A DNA stretch of 64,000 nucleotides. Source: Tubulanus polymorphus. Taxonomy: Eukaryota; Nemertea; Palaeonemertea; Tubulaniformes; Tubulanidae. Every line of letters starts with the position of its first letter. Position 1 is the stretch's first letter. The position numbers and the translations under genes were made by a program. This document shows, one piece after another, positions 50,901 through 63,049 of this stretch. The notes under the pieces were generated by a model. It made no database searches. It was not told where the DNA came from and saw only the letters and a program-made list of their open reading frames with translations. The stretch lies in contig NC_134029.1 of the NCBI RefSeq assembly GCF_964204645.1, positions 9,848,850-9,912,849 on the forward strand. Reading direction: 5' to 3'.

Positions 50901-53900
50901 AAATTTGTCATGGAGGCTACTAGTAAGCAAAAATTCATTTCATTGAAAATTTAAAAAAAAGAAAAAATAAATCAAATAGGAATTTTGGTCAGTGATAACT
51001 GACTTTTTAACGAGAATGAAATCTTCGAAAAATTGATTATGGGAATTTTGTCTCAACAAATTAATGTTTATTGTAATACATCCCCGGAATGACAACAACT
51101 AAAACTATGAGTGACCAAGTTTATGCAAATTTGAGGCCAGTGCCAGTTACTAACGAAATAAAGTTTATTGACTGCCATTTTTTAGAATAATTTCACGATA
51201 GGATTGCTTTTAGTAGGCAGGCAAGCTTACATCTTCACTCAAGACAAATCATTGTTACGCGCGATATACACCGTAGCGCGCATTGACTGATACATACACG
51301 CAGTGAACAAGAGAGTATAAGGCGATATCGTATACGCGACTGTACACGACTGTTTTCAACGCAAACGCTCATCACTGTACTACGATTTACAAACTAATAC
51401 AAATAATCAGGCTCCAAAACGGATCGTCAATGCGAACGTCAATAAAATGACTTCAATGATGATAAAACAATTATTCCAGTCGTGTAAATATCAGACTCAT
51501 CTTAAAAAATTTGATGCTAACAGCTGATCAGTATCATCAGTGAATCAGCCGTGTGGCAAACACGGAAGTAAATTTCCGCAATTTGAAACCAGAATTTCGT
51601 CAGATATCTTGATGCAACGTTACCTTGTGAACGTGATTTCAAAACTAGATGAATCATTGAACACATCGCACACAATAAATCGTTATATCATACGCCTTGA
51701 GTATCAGTATTCATGAAACATTTTCATCAAATTACTTACACTTTCGGTTTCTGAACAGTAACCCAAGATCCATATGCACTGGACCGACTTTTTTTCGGAA
51801 CTGGTTCTGCAGTTTGTGTGGGAGTGACTTCGGCAGGAGAGGGTGTGACTGCTGGCATCTCTCCAGGAATCGGAATATCTTTTATTGATATCTCAACACC
51901 GATGATAGCTGCAGTAGCGCTGGCAACACTACTTTCTTCACTTCGCTCTTTTAAATCCACAGTAGGAGCAGTGTCTTCAACTTTTTCATCTCCATTGTCT
52001 TCCTAGAAAAAGGATCAGAACAATTAATATGCTCAGAGTTAGTATCATTCATGGCTTCATGGACATGTAGAATTACTTCAATGATTCAGTTTACCGTAGC
52101 TTTTGAATATGAGGTTTTATAGCAATCAAACACATCCTTATCTCAAGGTCAAGAATTAGTTATAAAGACAGCTCAACTGAGATTGTTTCAATAAAAGCAT
52201 AAAATATGCGTTCACAACATAAGTAGCTAGCCTCGACTAAGTGTCGGTGTACGTGGAGGGGGTACAGAGTTGACATTGACGGCTACATAAGGGCACCACC
52301 ATATCAACAGAGCTGATGGAGGCTAGACGCTGGGACCATCAATGAGCTGTCTACAGAAACTCCAGCCACAGCTTCCTGAAGCTTGCTTACTCGAGCCATG
52401 GATGTTCTAGAGCTCATAGCCCATACCCAGGTAAGTGAATTAGTGTGCCCACATCAGCTGAGACTTACTGAGACTCAGCTTACATGGAACCCTAAGTAGT
52501 GAATTAGGCCCTACGTCCATAGCTGAGGCATTTGCCTCCCAACATTCTTGAGCTGAGTTTGCTACTACTAATCAGTCGTCCAGGTAAACAAACAGATGAA
52601 TCCCCTGGACCGAAGCAGTGGCGTTGGGGGAACCTACCCTGGTAAGACTATCCAGGATAGATGTCACAGCAACAACAGCAGATTTAGGCAGACTGTCCTA
52701 ATCCGGTATCTGGGCAAATATGTGTGAACTCTGTGCATCCAGGCAACTGTGACTATAGCCGCCTTCTAACGACAACTAGTTAGACCGGTCTAAATGGGTC
52801 TGTACCTGGTCCAGTCCAAATTTAGACCAGACCAGAACACTTGTTGATAAAATCACTTGTCACCGGGCTCACAAGATGTCGCCATGTGCTAAAATATTAA
52901 CTAGGCCTGGATAAAGTCTTACTTCCAGATTCCAAGTAGAGCGAGGCATTCTTCATTTGACCAATTCGTTCCTCTGTTGGGTTAAGACATTTTTGACAAT
53001 TCGATATTATTCTATCACACCAAAACTCAGTGTCGTTTAAACACGATTCAAAACACGGAAATAAAACGGATGATGATTGCGACATACGAATACGAATATT
53101 TGTTACGCTCCGAACATTTCCGTGGTATAGGAGGAAAATACAGTACTTAAAATTAATTAATTACATAAAACCATTTAAAACTTAATAAACTGGACTCACA
53201 CTCTACCGCAGAAGTCGCGACATCGACCGCTGAGATTCAGAATTACGATTTAGACTGGACCTGGTACCAGTTTCTGTCCACACACATAGATTTAGACCAG
53301 TCCAAAATTTTGACAGGACCTGGTTCGCTCTTTTAGACCGTGCTAAATTAGACCGTCTAAACTAGAATCTTATTTGGAACAATATTTTTTCCCGTGTGAA
53401 TGCTTGGTCCGGTCTAAATTTCGTCGTGTGAACCCACCTTATGATCCACATGACATGGCGTTGCATGATAAGATGAGCTGAAGAGGGCTTAGCACTTGTT
53501 GCCCCATGCATAACAAAGAACTCATCAATCAGTGATGTAAACAACATATTACCTACAGGCTCAGTGAGTACCAAGTGGGATGGTGAATTAGAATGTCGTA
53601 GCTTACAGAAGTATAGGGGAGCTCCTGCAGTAGGAGGTAACCCATGAGGGGTTGAGACAGGAACGTCGCCTAATGAATTTCTTTTGCCCTCTGGAACAAG
53701 TTCTTCATTGAAATTTGAAACTACTTTAGCATCCAGAACATCATCAAGTCGGCCACCTTGATTGGAGCAGTTTTTGGGCTGTAGATGTTTCAAGGGCAAA
53801 AATGTATGATCCAAATATCAAGATAATCCACTGAAGTTTCTTCAAAAATTCTCAGGATAACTGAATTTCATATACGGACAGACAACAAAGAGTGAAGGCA

Positions 53901-56900
53901 ATAGCCCGGGGTTAAAATTTTTTGGAGCAATTTTTCCAAATTGTCAAGAAGTTTAAGTAAGCAGCATTATATTTGTGATAGTAGATTCCCGATACTTACT
54001 AATTCAGCAATTGAACTGTCTCTGTCTGTCTCCTGAATTGTTGACGATGGATTGTCTTCAGTAGCTGTTATATTTTCAATTCCTGGACTTTCAGTCTCGG
54101 CTGCTATCGAATCCAACATATGAACTATGCCACTTGTAGGTCTCTCCCATGTTGACTCTAAAACAGTAAAAATCACAAACAACTGTATTTTAGGTCCCTG
54201 CTAGAAAAGGGTGGCTCTAAATGCTTTCAAATTAACCATTGGTAATAAAAAATTGATGAGAATTAATTGATTATTAAATCATGTTGACAATTCAAAATCA
54301 TAAAATATAATTGATTACCAATTACAGTTTTCAAGAAGATTGATTGTTCATGAAACAAATCTCTCAACTTGCCGCACCCTAAAGCTATCAGTTGAAGGCT
54401 CACAAGAAATCTTAACGATGAGCATGAACTATTGGTGTTATCATTATCTAAAAATTATCAATTGGTGCAAGAACATCATGCCCACTCGGTGAAAAAGTCA
54501 ATATTCAACGCACCCTGGTGAACAAGTACAGTAATCAGTAACCTTGAAACTCATTGCAATCATGAATTTGTCATAGGCTGCAATTTTGAAATGTATTGTG
54601 GTTACAAGATATGCCTGGGTACCAACATACGTATATGGAAATACCATGTTATACTGTTTTTCATTACCCCCTGGTGAACATATACAGAAACTCATGTCCT
54701 TGGAGACCCTCACCCCCCTTTTTTCAACGGATTTCCATTGATCTGAGGAATGACAAGAGCCCCATGGGGCTTGACGCGGCAGCTTCAAAAATTATTAAAG
54801 ATCTCAAAGACCTGGGCTTCAATCATAATTTCATACTTCAAATGCTCGACGAACAGGCTTTTAAATCATTTCCAAGACTTTTTTGCCGAACCTTGAATTA
54901 AATGGAAATATCAAGATAAAGATTGCTCTTTACAAAATTATGTATGAATGATTTTTTTCAACGTGGTGTTTTGGCGGAATTTCAGAGGGAATCTGTGCTT
55001 CAAGTACATGTAGTTAAAAGCCTGTCTCCACTTAAACCAAGAAATTTTTTTCCGGGAAAGTTTTACGAAAATCCGTCAAATGAAACAATCTCAACGCACA
55101 TTACATCATGGAACTCATGAGTTCTATAATTAGATGTAAAAATCACACGACTCATCATCCCTAGAATCCTGATGAAGGAATCTAAGACTGAGATTGTTTC
55201 TGAACAGTCACGCACCAGTAGAGGAGAACCTCAAACCACAAAACGCGCGTAGATCTTCAAACAGTACCAAATTCAGAGCGTTCAGTACGAATACCGACAA
55301 TTCAAATTTTCGTTCTTTCCTAGAACTGCCACCCAGTGGAATCAGAGTACTAACGACGAGATCGACCTTACCTGTGCCACACCCCGTTGCACCGCTGAAC
55401 AATAAGCACCCACTCCCTGTGTCACCAATACGTGGTCAACGCAGTATCATAATCAATATCAAGAATATACGTGGTAGTTGGATTTCCCCAATGACTCTAA
55501 TAGACATCTTCAATCTGTACAATGTACGCCACCAGGATGCTGAACGATTTCATTTATTACATACACTGTGTATGAAATTGAAATGAAATCTGTTAGATGA
55601 TTCATTATAATTAATTAAACAATTATCACGATTCATTGCCCCTTTTTGATTTCAACATATTTGTTCATCAAGCCAATCAGTGCGCATTAAAAATATGTAG
55701 CCCGGGCGCGCTTGGTGGCTTCACACTTCACAGAGGTTCACGCACGGAGAAAATAGGCTGCCCCAATATTTCATCTATCGACGATTTTTTTTCCCTTTCA
55801 CATGTGAAACCTGGGCAATTTTACCTCCAATAACCATGGTCGGGCCTACCCAACCAATGTTTGCTACCGATGTGTCTGTTAGATGCGTGTTCTTTGATCA
55901 CAGGTGCTTCGACATGTATCACATTTACATTTACACGTTTGACATGTACATGTTACAGGATAAAAACCACCATGTTACAGGATAAAAACCACTTGCAGTG
56001 AAAAAACTGCAATTTTTGCTAATTTTTAGAATTGCATAAACGTGACTCATTGATCGAGCTTATCGACTTGGGGCAAAACTTTTGTCGAAAGATTTAAAGG
56101 ACAACTAGTTAATGACGATAATGCGTGTTTGAAATTAAATTTCAGTGGTTTTAGCAGCAGCTTAGCGAAATTTCGCTGATAGCATTTTATTATTGTGCAA
56201 AGCCATTGCAATGTACAAGCGGAGCTGCCGCTAATAAAAACTGATTGAAAAGGTGGAAATCCACTGATCGGCTGAAAATTATCATCCCTGCACTATTCAG
56301 AACTGGAAATTGGAAGCTATATCCGCTGTGTTTAGTTCATTAGGGCTTTCTGCTCCTTTTGCAGAAACCCTAGTGTTATTCTGCAGATTACGATTATTAC
56401 GGTTTTCTGTTGCAACCAAGGAAGATCCTTATTTACAGCTATATATATATAACAAACATGATATGTTTGGACAGCATGCGTGTTACCTTCCATTTTAAAA
56501 GTTTCAGCCCTATTCACCATAACGTTAGTCACGTGATCATGTGTTTATTAAGGAATTAACACATCGTGAGGTCGGTGTATAGTGCACCTTGAAATTAACT
56601 ATTCAATATCGATTCACCTGTACGGTGTGATATATGCAAATTAGTTATGCAAATCTTTTCCTGCAATTTTATGAATGTGATGATATCAACCTGAATGATT
56701 ATAGCAACAGCCCACTGGATATGCCACAAGTAGGCCAAAAACCATGCGTATTAAAGGTGAGAATGTAAATTTCCTCTAATATGAGCAAGGCACATATTTA
56801 CCAAAATTTTGGTGTGTAGCATGAGAGACCTAAGGTTGAATGATCGAATATTTGGAAATTCATGGCGATTGGTTGTAATTTATTACAAACCTGCGGAGAC

Positions 56901-58881
56901 ACTATTCCAGTAATAACTATAGCCTTCTTCAGTCTTAGCTTCAAACCATTCTTCCTGAACTTCCGGTGGCTTTGGAGCGGGGCCAAATAATTCATGTTTT
57001 TTCGGTTTTTTTGGTGGAGCTTGCGGTTTTTTAGGTGGAGCTGTCAGTGGTGCTTTTGCTGAAAATAAGACACAGACACAGTGGTTTAAAGTACTGCTAA
57101 CTGATAATGTTGAACCTGATAAAAGAGAATGTTGAAGTAACGCAGCAAGTTCTAAATCATTAAAAATCAAAAAATTCAAAACTGGAAATGTTACTGATTT
57201 ATTATTTTCTTTTCAAAATAGGACCGATTTGGTATGAAGAATAAAAGAGAGTGTGAAAGTGTAAAAGGCACACTGTGCAGTGTATTTGATGTCATAGGGC
57301 ATACATGGACTGAATCTTAAAACTCATTCCATGAGTAAATTTGAATTGGAAGTTTATATAATATGGTGCGGTTATCTGGAAACCCGGACTGAAAAAACAT
57401 ATAGATAATCTCAAGAGGGTCCATCACCATTTTACTAAGCTGCTTCCTGGCATGAGAAACCTGGCCTATAAACATCCGTATATTGAATCTCCCTACACTT
57501 AGCTACTGCCGTCGGAGGCGACATGATCAATGTCTAGAAATATTGCAAGAGATTGATGTTTCTATCCTCCTTACTTTAGACAACAATTACAGGCAACTGC
57601 GAGGCAACAGCCTAAAGCTGGTAAAACTGAAATGCAGGACTACTCGAATATTCTCCCGGATGATGTCCTAACCTCAACAACTGTGGATTGTTTCAAAGCT
57701 CACTTCGACTGTCATGCTAAGGCGACCAGCCATATTTTTGCTGTCTGATAGATACATCGCTTGCCACCAGACACCAATTGACAGTAAACTTGTAAAGTGT
57801 CAAATCTGGGAGTTGTTCTAGTTCTGATAAAATCACCAAGAGCTCAAAGCCCTGCGTCATTAGTGTTTGACCAATTAGAGCAAAATCATTTGTTCTGGGT
57901 CTATGGAAAAATCAGTTCCACTTGTGATTTCCCACAGGAAAATCTACATGGAATAAAATATTTGAATAAAATAGTGTGATGAAATAATTATTGGTCTACT
58001 ACAGTGAAGTGAGCCGAAAAAGGTAGAATTCCATGTATCCTGCGATGCCAATATTGAGAAAACCGTTTTCTGGTTTGATAGCCAGATCACTCTCAATAGG
58101 CTTAACAGTACAACAAATTATCACTATCAGGGGGGATATTTGAGCCATAAAATTCGATGAGATATGATACTGCCTGACAGCCGATAACTCAAGCGATTTG
58201 TTGAAAATACAATCAATCACATGAGAACAATTAAGAAATCGAAACTGAAGTGGTCTATTTTCAATTATTCCTAAAAATATCCTGCTTTAACACTGGGAAC
58301 TTTCATTTGTTTTTCATATGAACGCTAAGCAAGGAACCTCCAATACCTTTATACTTATCACGATACTTTGCAGCATTTTCTGGATCTTTTATCTTCACTC
58401 CATATAAAGCTGCCATTGATGGATCATTCACGACATCCCTCTTAAAGGCCGCCATAGCTGCCTAGAAAATTCATGAAATCTCATAAAAACTTAAAACATA
58501 TACGTCAACTCATCTTGTACAACAATTACAACAATTGTTGTTCCCATCAGATTATAAATAAGTACGCTTCACTCGTAGATGTGTGAGCGACAGTGGCGCT
58601 GTAATAAGACATTTTCACATAATCCCTAACCTTTTCCATAGCTTTAAAATCATCAGACTCTTGTTGCTTCTTTTTCTCAGTTTCCCCGCCTCTCTTTCGA
58701 ACCTGAGAGAAAAGATGAAATTTGATGATGAAGTTGTGCAGTAATTTGATTAATGACACGCTATTTCAAAAGAATATTAAACTGACTGCTGTTTGACATT
58801 TCAAAATCAATCATTTACCTCAGAAATTCTTTTACTGACATTTTCTTGATGTCTTTTGCCCTTCTCATGGAAATCAACACT
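47923..58881 (-). CDS. WBP4: WW domain-binding protein 4 (FBP21), 5' end missing
   Basis: Spliceosomal B-complex protein that binds proline-rich splicing factors through WW domains. Exons 5' to 3' on the minus strand: 58881-58819, 58702-58631, 58461-58338, 57058-56891, 54157-54000, 52002-51740, 48136-47923; 353 visible residues, all phases fit. Visible: second half of the matrin/U1-type zinc finger (FHEKGKRHQENV, both His); a basic, coiled helical segment (KRGGETEKKKQQ); a Pro/Lys tract (APPKKPKK); one WW domain split by an intron (EEWFEAKTEEGYSYYW, then STWERP, 22 residues between the Trp); an acidic Ser/Thr region; a SAYGSWVTVQ motif like NPYGEWQ in human WBP4; and a C-terminus with SFKKRK and RNIRRRDEED. 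Human WBP4 (376 aa) has two WW domains; I find one. The first exon, with the zinc-finger cysteines, was not found and probably lies beyond the window or behind the transposons at 59-64 kb. Confidence 0.9.
48802..49407. mobile_element. piggyBac-like non-autonomous element, 606 bp
   Basis: Flanked by TTAA on both sides (48798-48801 and 49408-49411). Termini are CCCTTTTAAGCTCAAG and, inverted from the right, CTCTTTTAAGTTCATG (13 of 16 match). No transposase coding. It lies in the last intron of WBP4. Confidence 0.65.
49749..50812. repeat. Direct tandem duplication, 2 x 532 bp
   Basis: Unit 1 is 49749-50280 and unit 2 is 50281-50812. By eye they differ at only two positions (GAAGCCC/GATGCCC and ACCCCCACT/ACCCCTACT). 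Each carries the same chance 64-codon frame. The unit has the feel of an interspersed repeat (GGTGGCTGCACTGGTAGCC). It lies in the last intron of WBP4. Confidence 0.95.
52230..52690 (-). mobile_element. DIRS-like retrotransposon remnant (reverse transcriptase)
   Basis: Minus-strand translation shows a GIHLFVYLDD block like the catalytic YLDD(W) motif of DIRS-type reverse transcriptases. It is followed, after stops and shifts, by pieces resembling the downstream region (FTYLGM, then VSKLQEAVAGVSVDSSLMVP). Several stops and frameshifts make it a dead copy. It lies in WBP4 intron 6, between the visible exons at 54000 and 52002. Confidence 0.5.
52740..53440. mobile_element. Inverted-repeat DNA rich in TAGACC/GGTCTA
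   Basis: Both edges carry ACCTGGTCCAGTC..AAATTTAGACC-type sequence in opposite orientation, and the right edge ends with CGTGTGAACCCACCTT. The middle includes dispersed repeat copy B. The structure suggests a MITE or a pair of MITE ends, but the exact termini and target duplication are unclear. Confidence 0.35.
53083..53210 (+). repeat. Dispersed repeat, copy B
   Basis: Matches 38768-38895 in the same orientation with scattered substitutions and small indels. Here it sits inside a larger inverted-repeat unit in a WBP4 intron. Confidence 0.6.
53433..53814 (-). pseudogene. Unrecognised coding remnant
   Basis: A minus-strand frame open for more than 120 codons inside a WBP4 intron. It contains HGLPPTAGAPLYFCKLRH and SSAHLIMQRHVMW and has no splice signals matching the WBP4 phases. 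It lies on the same strand as, and 5' of, the DIRS-like remnant, so it may be another part of that retroelement split by the inverted-repeat unit. Function not recognised. Confidence 0.25.
54158..56890. other. WBP4 intron 4, no supported gene
   Basis: A 2.7-kb intron. The plus strand has open stretches at 54700-55120 and 55194-55586 without start context, domain or partner exons. No second WW exon was found on the minus strand. Nothing else is supported. Confidence 0.4.
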
Positions 58882-59065
58882 CTACAAGGAAAAATCTATA
58901 TACTTATTGTTTAAGGATTATAATGCTCTACACCATCACATAAAAAGTAGTTGTTCAAACTACTCACTTGAATCAGGTATCATTCGATTCGGACAACTCT
59001 TGCATTATTATTTTATATTATATGTTTCATCTATGAGAATATTCGTAGTGTTAACCTGGTTTAAA

Positions 59066-59195
59066 ATAAGTGACGAGATGAGTAGTACTACATAGGTTAA
59101 CTATTTATTTGACGCACGAGCTTTCGCTTCTAATGTATAGAAGCTTCATCAGGTGAATGAGTCACCTATATAGTACTACTCGTCTCGTTACTTAT
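59066..59195. mobile_element. Short foldback element
   Basis: A 32-bp left arm (59066-59097, ATAAGTGACGAGATGAGTAG at its start) is inverted at 59164-59195 with about three mismatches, around a 66-nt centre containing GCTTTCGCTTCTAATG. Upstream of the first visible WBP4 exon. Confidence 0.6.
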
Positions 59196-59350
59196 GTTTC
59201 ATCTATTAAAGAGCAAATGCCATTAAAATAGAATATTGTGTAAAAGTCATTTTCAAATGTGATGTATTCACAAATGTCAAATATGCTACTGGTTTGAATT
59301 TAAGTTCAGACATTACTGAGAAATACGACTTTTAACCCTTTCACGACCTA

Positions 59351-59412
59351 TCCGGTATGACATACCGGATACAGAAAACACGAAACTGCCCAGTCCGGTA
59401 TGACATACTGGA
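59351..59412. repeat. Subterminal palindromes of the piggyBac element
   Basis: A perfect 7-bp-arm palindrome, TCCGGTATGACATACCGGA, is followed 24 bp later by a copy with one change in the second arm. Repeated subterminal motifs are often transposase-binding sites; that role is inference here. Confidence 0.6.
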
Positions 59413-59523
59413 TAGAGATATACTGTTCAAATCACCCGCTATTTTGGTTACTGTATGGTGCTGCCACTCGCAAAGTGATGTTGCACCAATGAGACACCGT
59501 ACTTCACAAAAACGAAAGTAAAA

Positions 59524-61526
59524 ATGGCTGCGCCCAGTAAAAAAGGCAGCGGTAACAGAAAATTATCAGCAAATGAAGTTTTAGATCGAATTTTAGCTGA
59601 CTCTGATTCTGATGACCAGGACATTGATGTCGGCGATGATTTAGAGTTCAGCAGGAACGAAAATGCAAGTGATGAGTACGATTCTGATTCAGATGAATTA
59701 TATGATGACAGTCTTTTAGATGATAGTTCACTTAGTGCCTATCCAGTTGCCATGGTTACGCATGAACACTCATCTGATGAAAGTAATGATTCTGTTGCTC
59801 AGCCTATAGCGAGAGGGCGTCCAAGACAGAGAACTGCAGGCCCAATTAGGCTCGTGGTATGGGACGTGGACGTGGCCGTGGTCAGGGACGTGGCAGTGGT
59901 GGAAATGTCGTTGTGCAACATGTAAGGCCTAATCCTTGGAACTGGACTGACACTGTGACTGGATATGCACCTAAAAATATTCCAGTTACAGCTGTAGAAC
60001 GTGTAAGGCATCGTTTTAACGAAAATGATAACCCTAAACCCATCGATTTTTACAATCTTTTCGTTACGGATGAACTTTTATATCTGATTATACGGGAAAC
60101 AAACCGGTACGCGCGTCAATACATAGCGGCCAACGGTGAAGAAGTGCCATTTGAATGGAAAGATGTGGATTTGCCAGAAATCAAACATTTATCGGTCTAA
60201 TGCTGATGGGAATAGACAATTTTCCGTCGATGCGGATGAATTGGAGTGCAAATGAACTTTTCCATACACCAATTTTTAGCCAAACAATGACGAGGAACAG
60301 GTTCGAACTCGTACTACGTTTCTTGCATTTCAATGATAATGATCAGATGCCAGACCAAGCAGATGCTAATCGCGACCGTCTATATAAAGTTCGCTCTCTA
60401 ATAGATTTCTTTCGACGCAAATTTCGTGCGATGCTTGAGCCCGGCCCAGATGTTTGTATCGATGAATCCTTGCTCCTCTATAAAGGTCGTTTACACTTCA
60501 AAGTTTATATTTAAAAAAAAACGAGCGCGTTTTGGGATGAAACTGTACAAGTTATGTACACCAAATGGTTACACAATTGACTTTTTGGTTTACTGTGGCT
60601 CTCCAGAGCCAAATGAGACATCAGGTTTTGAGGAACTTTCTGCAACTGAGAAAATTGTCGGTACTCTGATGGAACCACATCACCATATGGGTCGCTGTCT
60701 TATTGTGGACAATTATTATACCTCACCGCACTTGGCTAAATGGTTGTTAGATCAAGGAACTTACATTGTCGGAACTTGTAGGAACAATCGTAAGATGTTT
60801 CCAGCAGATTTGAAACTGTTGCCTGTGGACAAAGGTAAAACGGCATTCTCTGTTGAGAAGACGCGTCAAGTTTTAGCTATAAGGTTTCGAGGTATCAACG
60901 ATAAAGCTAGTGGTAAACCCAAAATTGTACATTTGCTATCAACAAAACACATGCCAGTTACAGAATTTGTAAAGTTTGACCACAAAAATAGAGAAATTAT
61001 AAAGCCAAAAGCGGTAATTGATTACAATCATAAGATGGGAGGTGTAGATCAAACCGACCAACAGCCCCACTCAATTCATACTGTTTGGAAAACGTACAAA
61101 TGGAGCACTAAACTAGCCGTTCACTTACTTATGCTAGCAGCCTTGAATGCTCACAAAGTTTGTAAGATGTCGTACCCGAGAAATGAGTTTCTTGGATTTC
61201 TCAAAGATGTTATAGCTATTCTGTTGACATCATCTCCGCGTCTCAGTGCCAATGTACTTCGGGATACTACCGTAACTCGTTTAACCGGACGCCACTTCCC
61301 GAGAGCTCGAGGCAACATCCCATCAGGTGCGAGGCGCAAAACTAAGATTTGTAGGGTTTGCTATGCCCGTGGATTTCGAACGGCTAATGGAAAACCAAAG
61401 GAAACTGTATTCATTTGTGTCAACTGCCCAGATCATCCTGGATTACACGTAGAGTCCGACTGTTTCTATGTCTATCACAATGTGCTGGACTATGGAGTAG
61501 AACCCGTGGACAATACAGACTATTGA
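59524..61526 (+). pseudogene. piggyBac transposase, frameshifted
   Basis: A cut-and-paste DDD transposase. The ATG at 59524 has good context (AAAATGG) and starts an acidic Asp/Ser-rich N-terminus typical of the family. The frame changes three times: near 59850 before a Gly/Arg-rich run, near 60180 (EIK to FIGLMLMGI, consistent with one lost base), and in the A9 run at 60513-60521. All three catalytic Asp are present: DESLLLYKG (codon at 60461), VDNYYTSPH (60708) and HKMGGVDQTD (61047). The C-terminal Cys/His-rich zinc-binding domain (CRVC, CVNC, then ESDCFYVYH) is also intact. Stop at 61524-61526. The copy is dead unless the shifts are sequencing errors. Confidence 0.88.
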
Positions 61527-62061
61527 ATGGATTATTGTGTAAGAATACAACTAAATAACATGAAAAAAGAACTGATAAGGTAGGATCTAACTTTTATTTC
61601 ACATTCAATAGGATAACAAAGTATGTATATAAGTTTTACAGATAAATTGCGCTTTTCGGTCAAACTTGAAAATCAGCTTACCTATGGTATAAGGGTATAA
61701 AAAGAAAACATAAAGAGATATTTATAAGGCATACCAAAGGTTCTTCTTCAATTCTAGGGGATTTATAGTGTTATTTCACTATTCTAAGATTAAAAGCTGT
61801 TAAATTTTGTGTGGGGTTCTATGTTTATTGTGATTTTCAGGTTTGACCCAGAAATAAGGGGGCGCGAAAAATATTTTCTTTTCAGTAAAAACTGAAATTG
61901 TTGATTTTTCCCATGTTTGATAGTTACAGTGCTGCTAGTAGACCAGTTGATGTTCAAAATAAAGTTTGTTTTATGTTGCTATAATTTTTTTTAGTTGTGA
62001 AGTGGTCGTTTCCGTATAATTTTAGTCGAAAAATGTTGCTTCCGCAGCCATATTGGATCAC

Positions 62062-62090
62062 GTGACCTTGACCTGGGGGGTCAAGGTCAC
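62062..62090. repeat. Palindrome of TCAAGGTCA half-sites in the piggyBac 3' region
   Basis: GTGACCTTGACC and its exact inverse GGTCAAGGTCAC are separated by 5 nt. Each arm contains TCAAGGTCA, the extended monomer site of ERR/SF-1-type nuclear receptors; the left arm plus one base also reads as two fused AGGTCA units. Binding is inference. Confidence 0.6.
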
Positions 62091-62263
62091 TAATTTTTTT
62101 GCAGGAAACGATAGCCCCATATGTTTTCTATGTAGATAGTATGTTCATACTAGCTGTCTGTAAGTCATTTCTTTTTCCTGGGATCATTATGTATACAGGT
62201 CAAATATGGGCAAAATACCTCCGGGCCATTAGAGAACATATAGTGCGGTCACGAAAGGGTTAA

Positions 62264-63049
62264 ATTGGCAATTTCAGGACGTGCTCACTATTATTGTTTA
62301 TGTAGGCAGGTGCATATTTCTGACGTCATCTCTGACAATAAGATCATAAATAGCGCCACAGCAGGTTGTACGTGAACTATATGCACAGAGTGAAAGATAA
62401 ATAAATGACACAATTTACGGCTAATTCGAGCAACTTTTTTCGATAAGTCAGATCTCAGGTCATTATATTTATACTCAAGTTTCTTCTGGTTAAGAAATCC
62501 CGTAAAGTTGCATTTGCCAGCATTTGCCCTTTAAGTGATTATCATTGGATATATTGGTGAAGTTTTAATGCTGGGTATTAATAGAGTTTTCTGACCTTCC
62601 CCAGAAAAGCCTCTTGTCTTTACTATTTCTTTTCCCCTTTCCGGCCAGAAAAATTTCATAAAATGTAACCTCTCTCAAATTCCACTACTAATCGGTAATA
62701 AGCGCTCTAATCAATGCGGTGATCATTATAGAGTTCTGAAAGCATGGGCTAAAATTAATTTCTAATCCCTAAATTCCGAATTTTACCTGACGGACGTGAC
62801 TTCTGGTTATGGATACTTGAAGTCCAAAATGCTCTTACAAACTGAAACCTCTTATGACCTTTATAAAATGTATTCGATCATGCATTCCAATGTCCACTAC
62901 TGGTTCACCAAATTTACAGATATCTACCACAAAGAATCACGAGAGTACTGAGATAGATAAAGCTGCTGAAAGAGCTATTTTACTGAAGAGTGGCGGAAGT
63001 AATGGTACTGATTGTGACACTGATTGACGAGGACAATTGTGAAATGTTA
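62264..63049. other. Spacer between the piggyBac and hAT copies
   Basis: About 0.8 kb of AT-rich DNA with no supported gene. I looked here for the missing first WBP4 exon on the minus strand and did not find it. Confidence 0.4.

Larger units (their letters stand above)
59336..62259 (+). mobile_element. Full-length piggyBac transposon, 2.9 kb
   Basis: Flanked by TTAA at 59332-59335 and 62260-62263, the target duplication specific to piggyBac. Terminal repeats are CCCTTTCACGACC and, inverted from the right, CCCTTTCGTGACC (11 of 13 match). A subterminal palindrome TCCGGTATGACATACCGGA (59351-59369) is repeated imperfectly at 59394-59412 at the left end. It carries one transposase gene on the plus strand, now frameshifted. 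Both ends are intact, so it could still be moved in trans. Confidence 0.92.
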
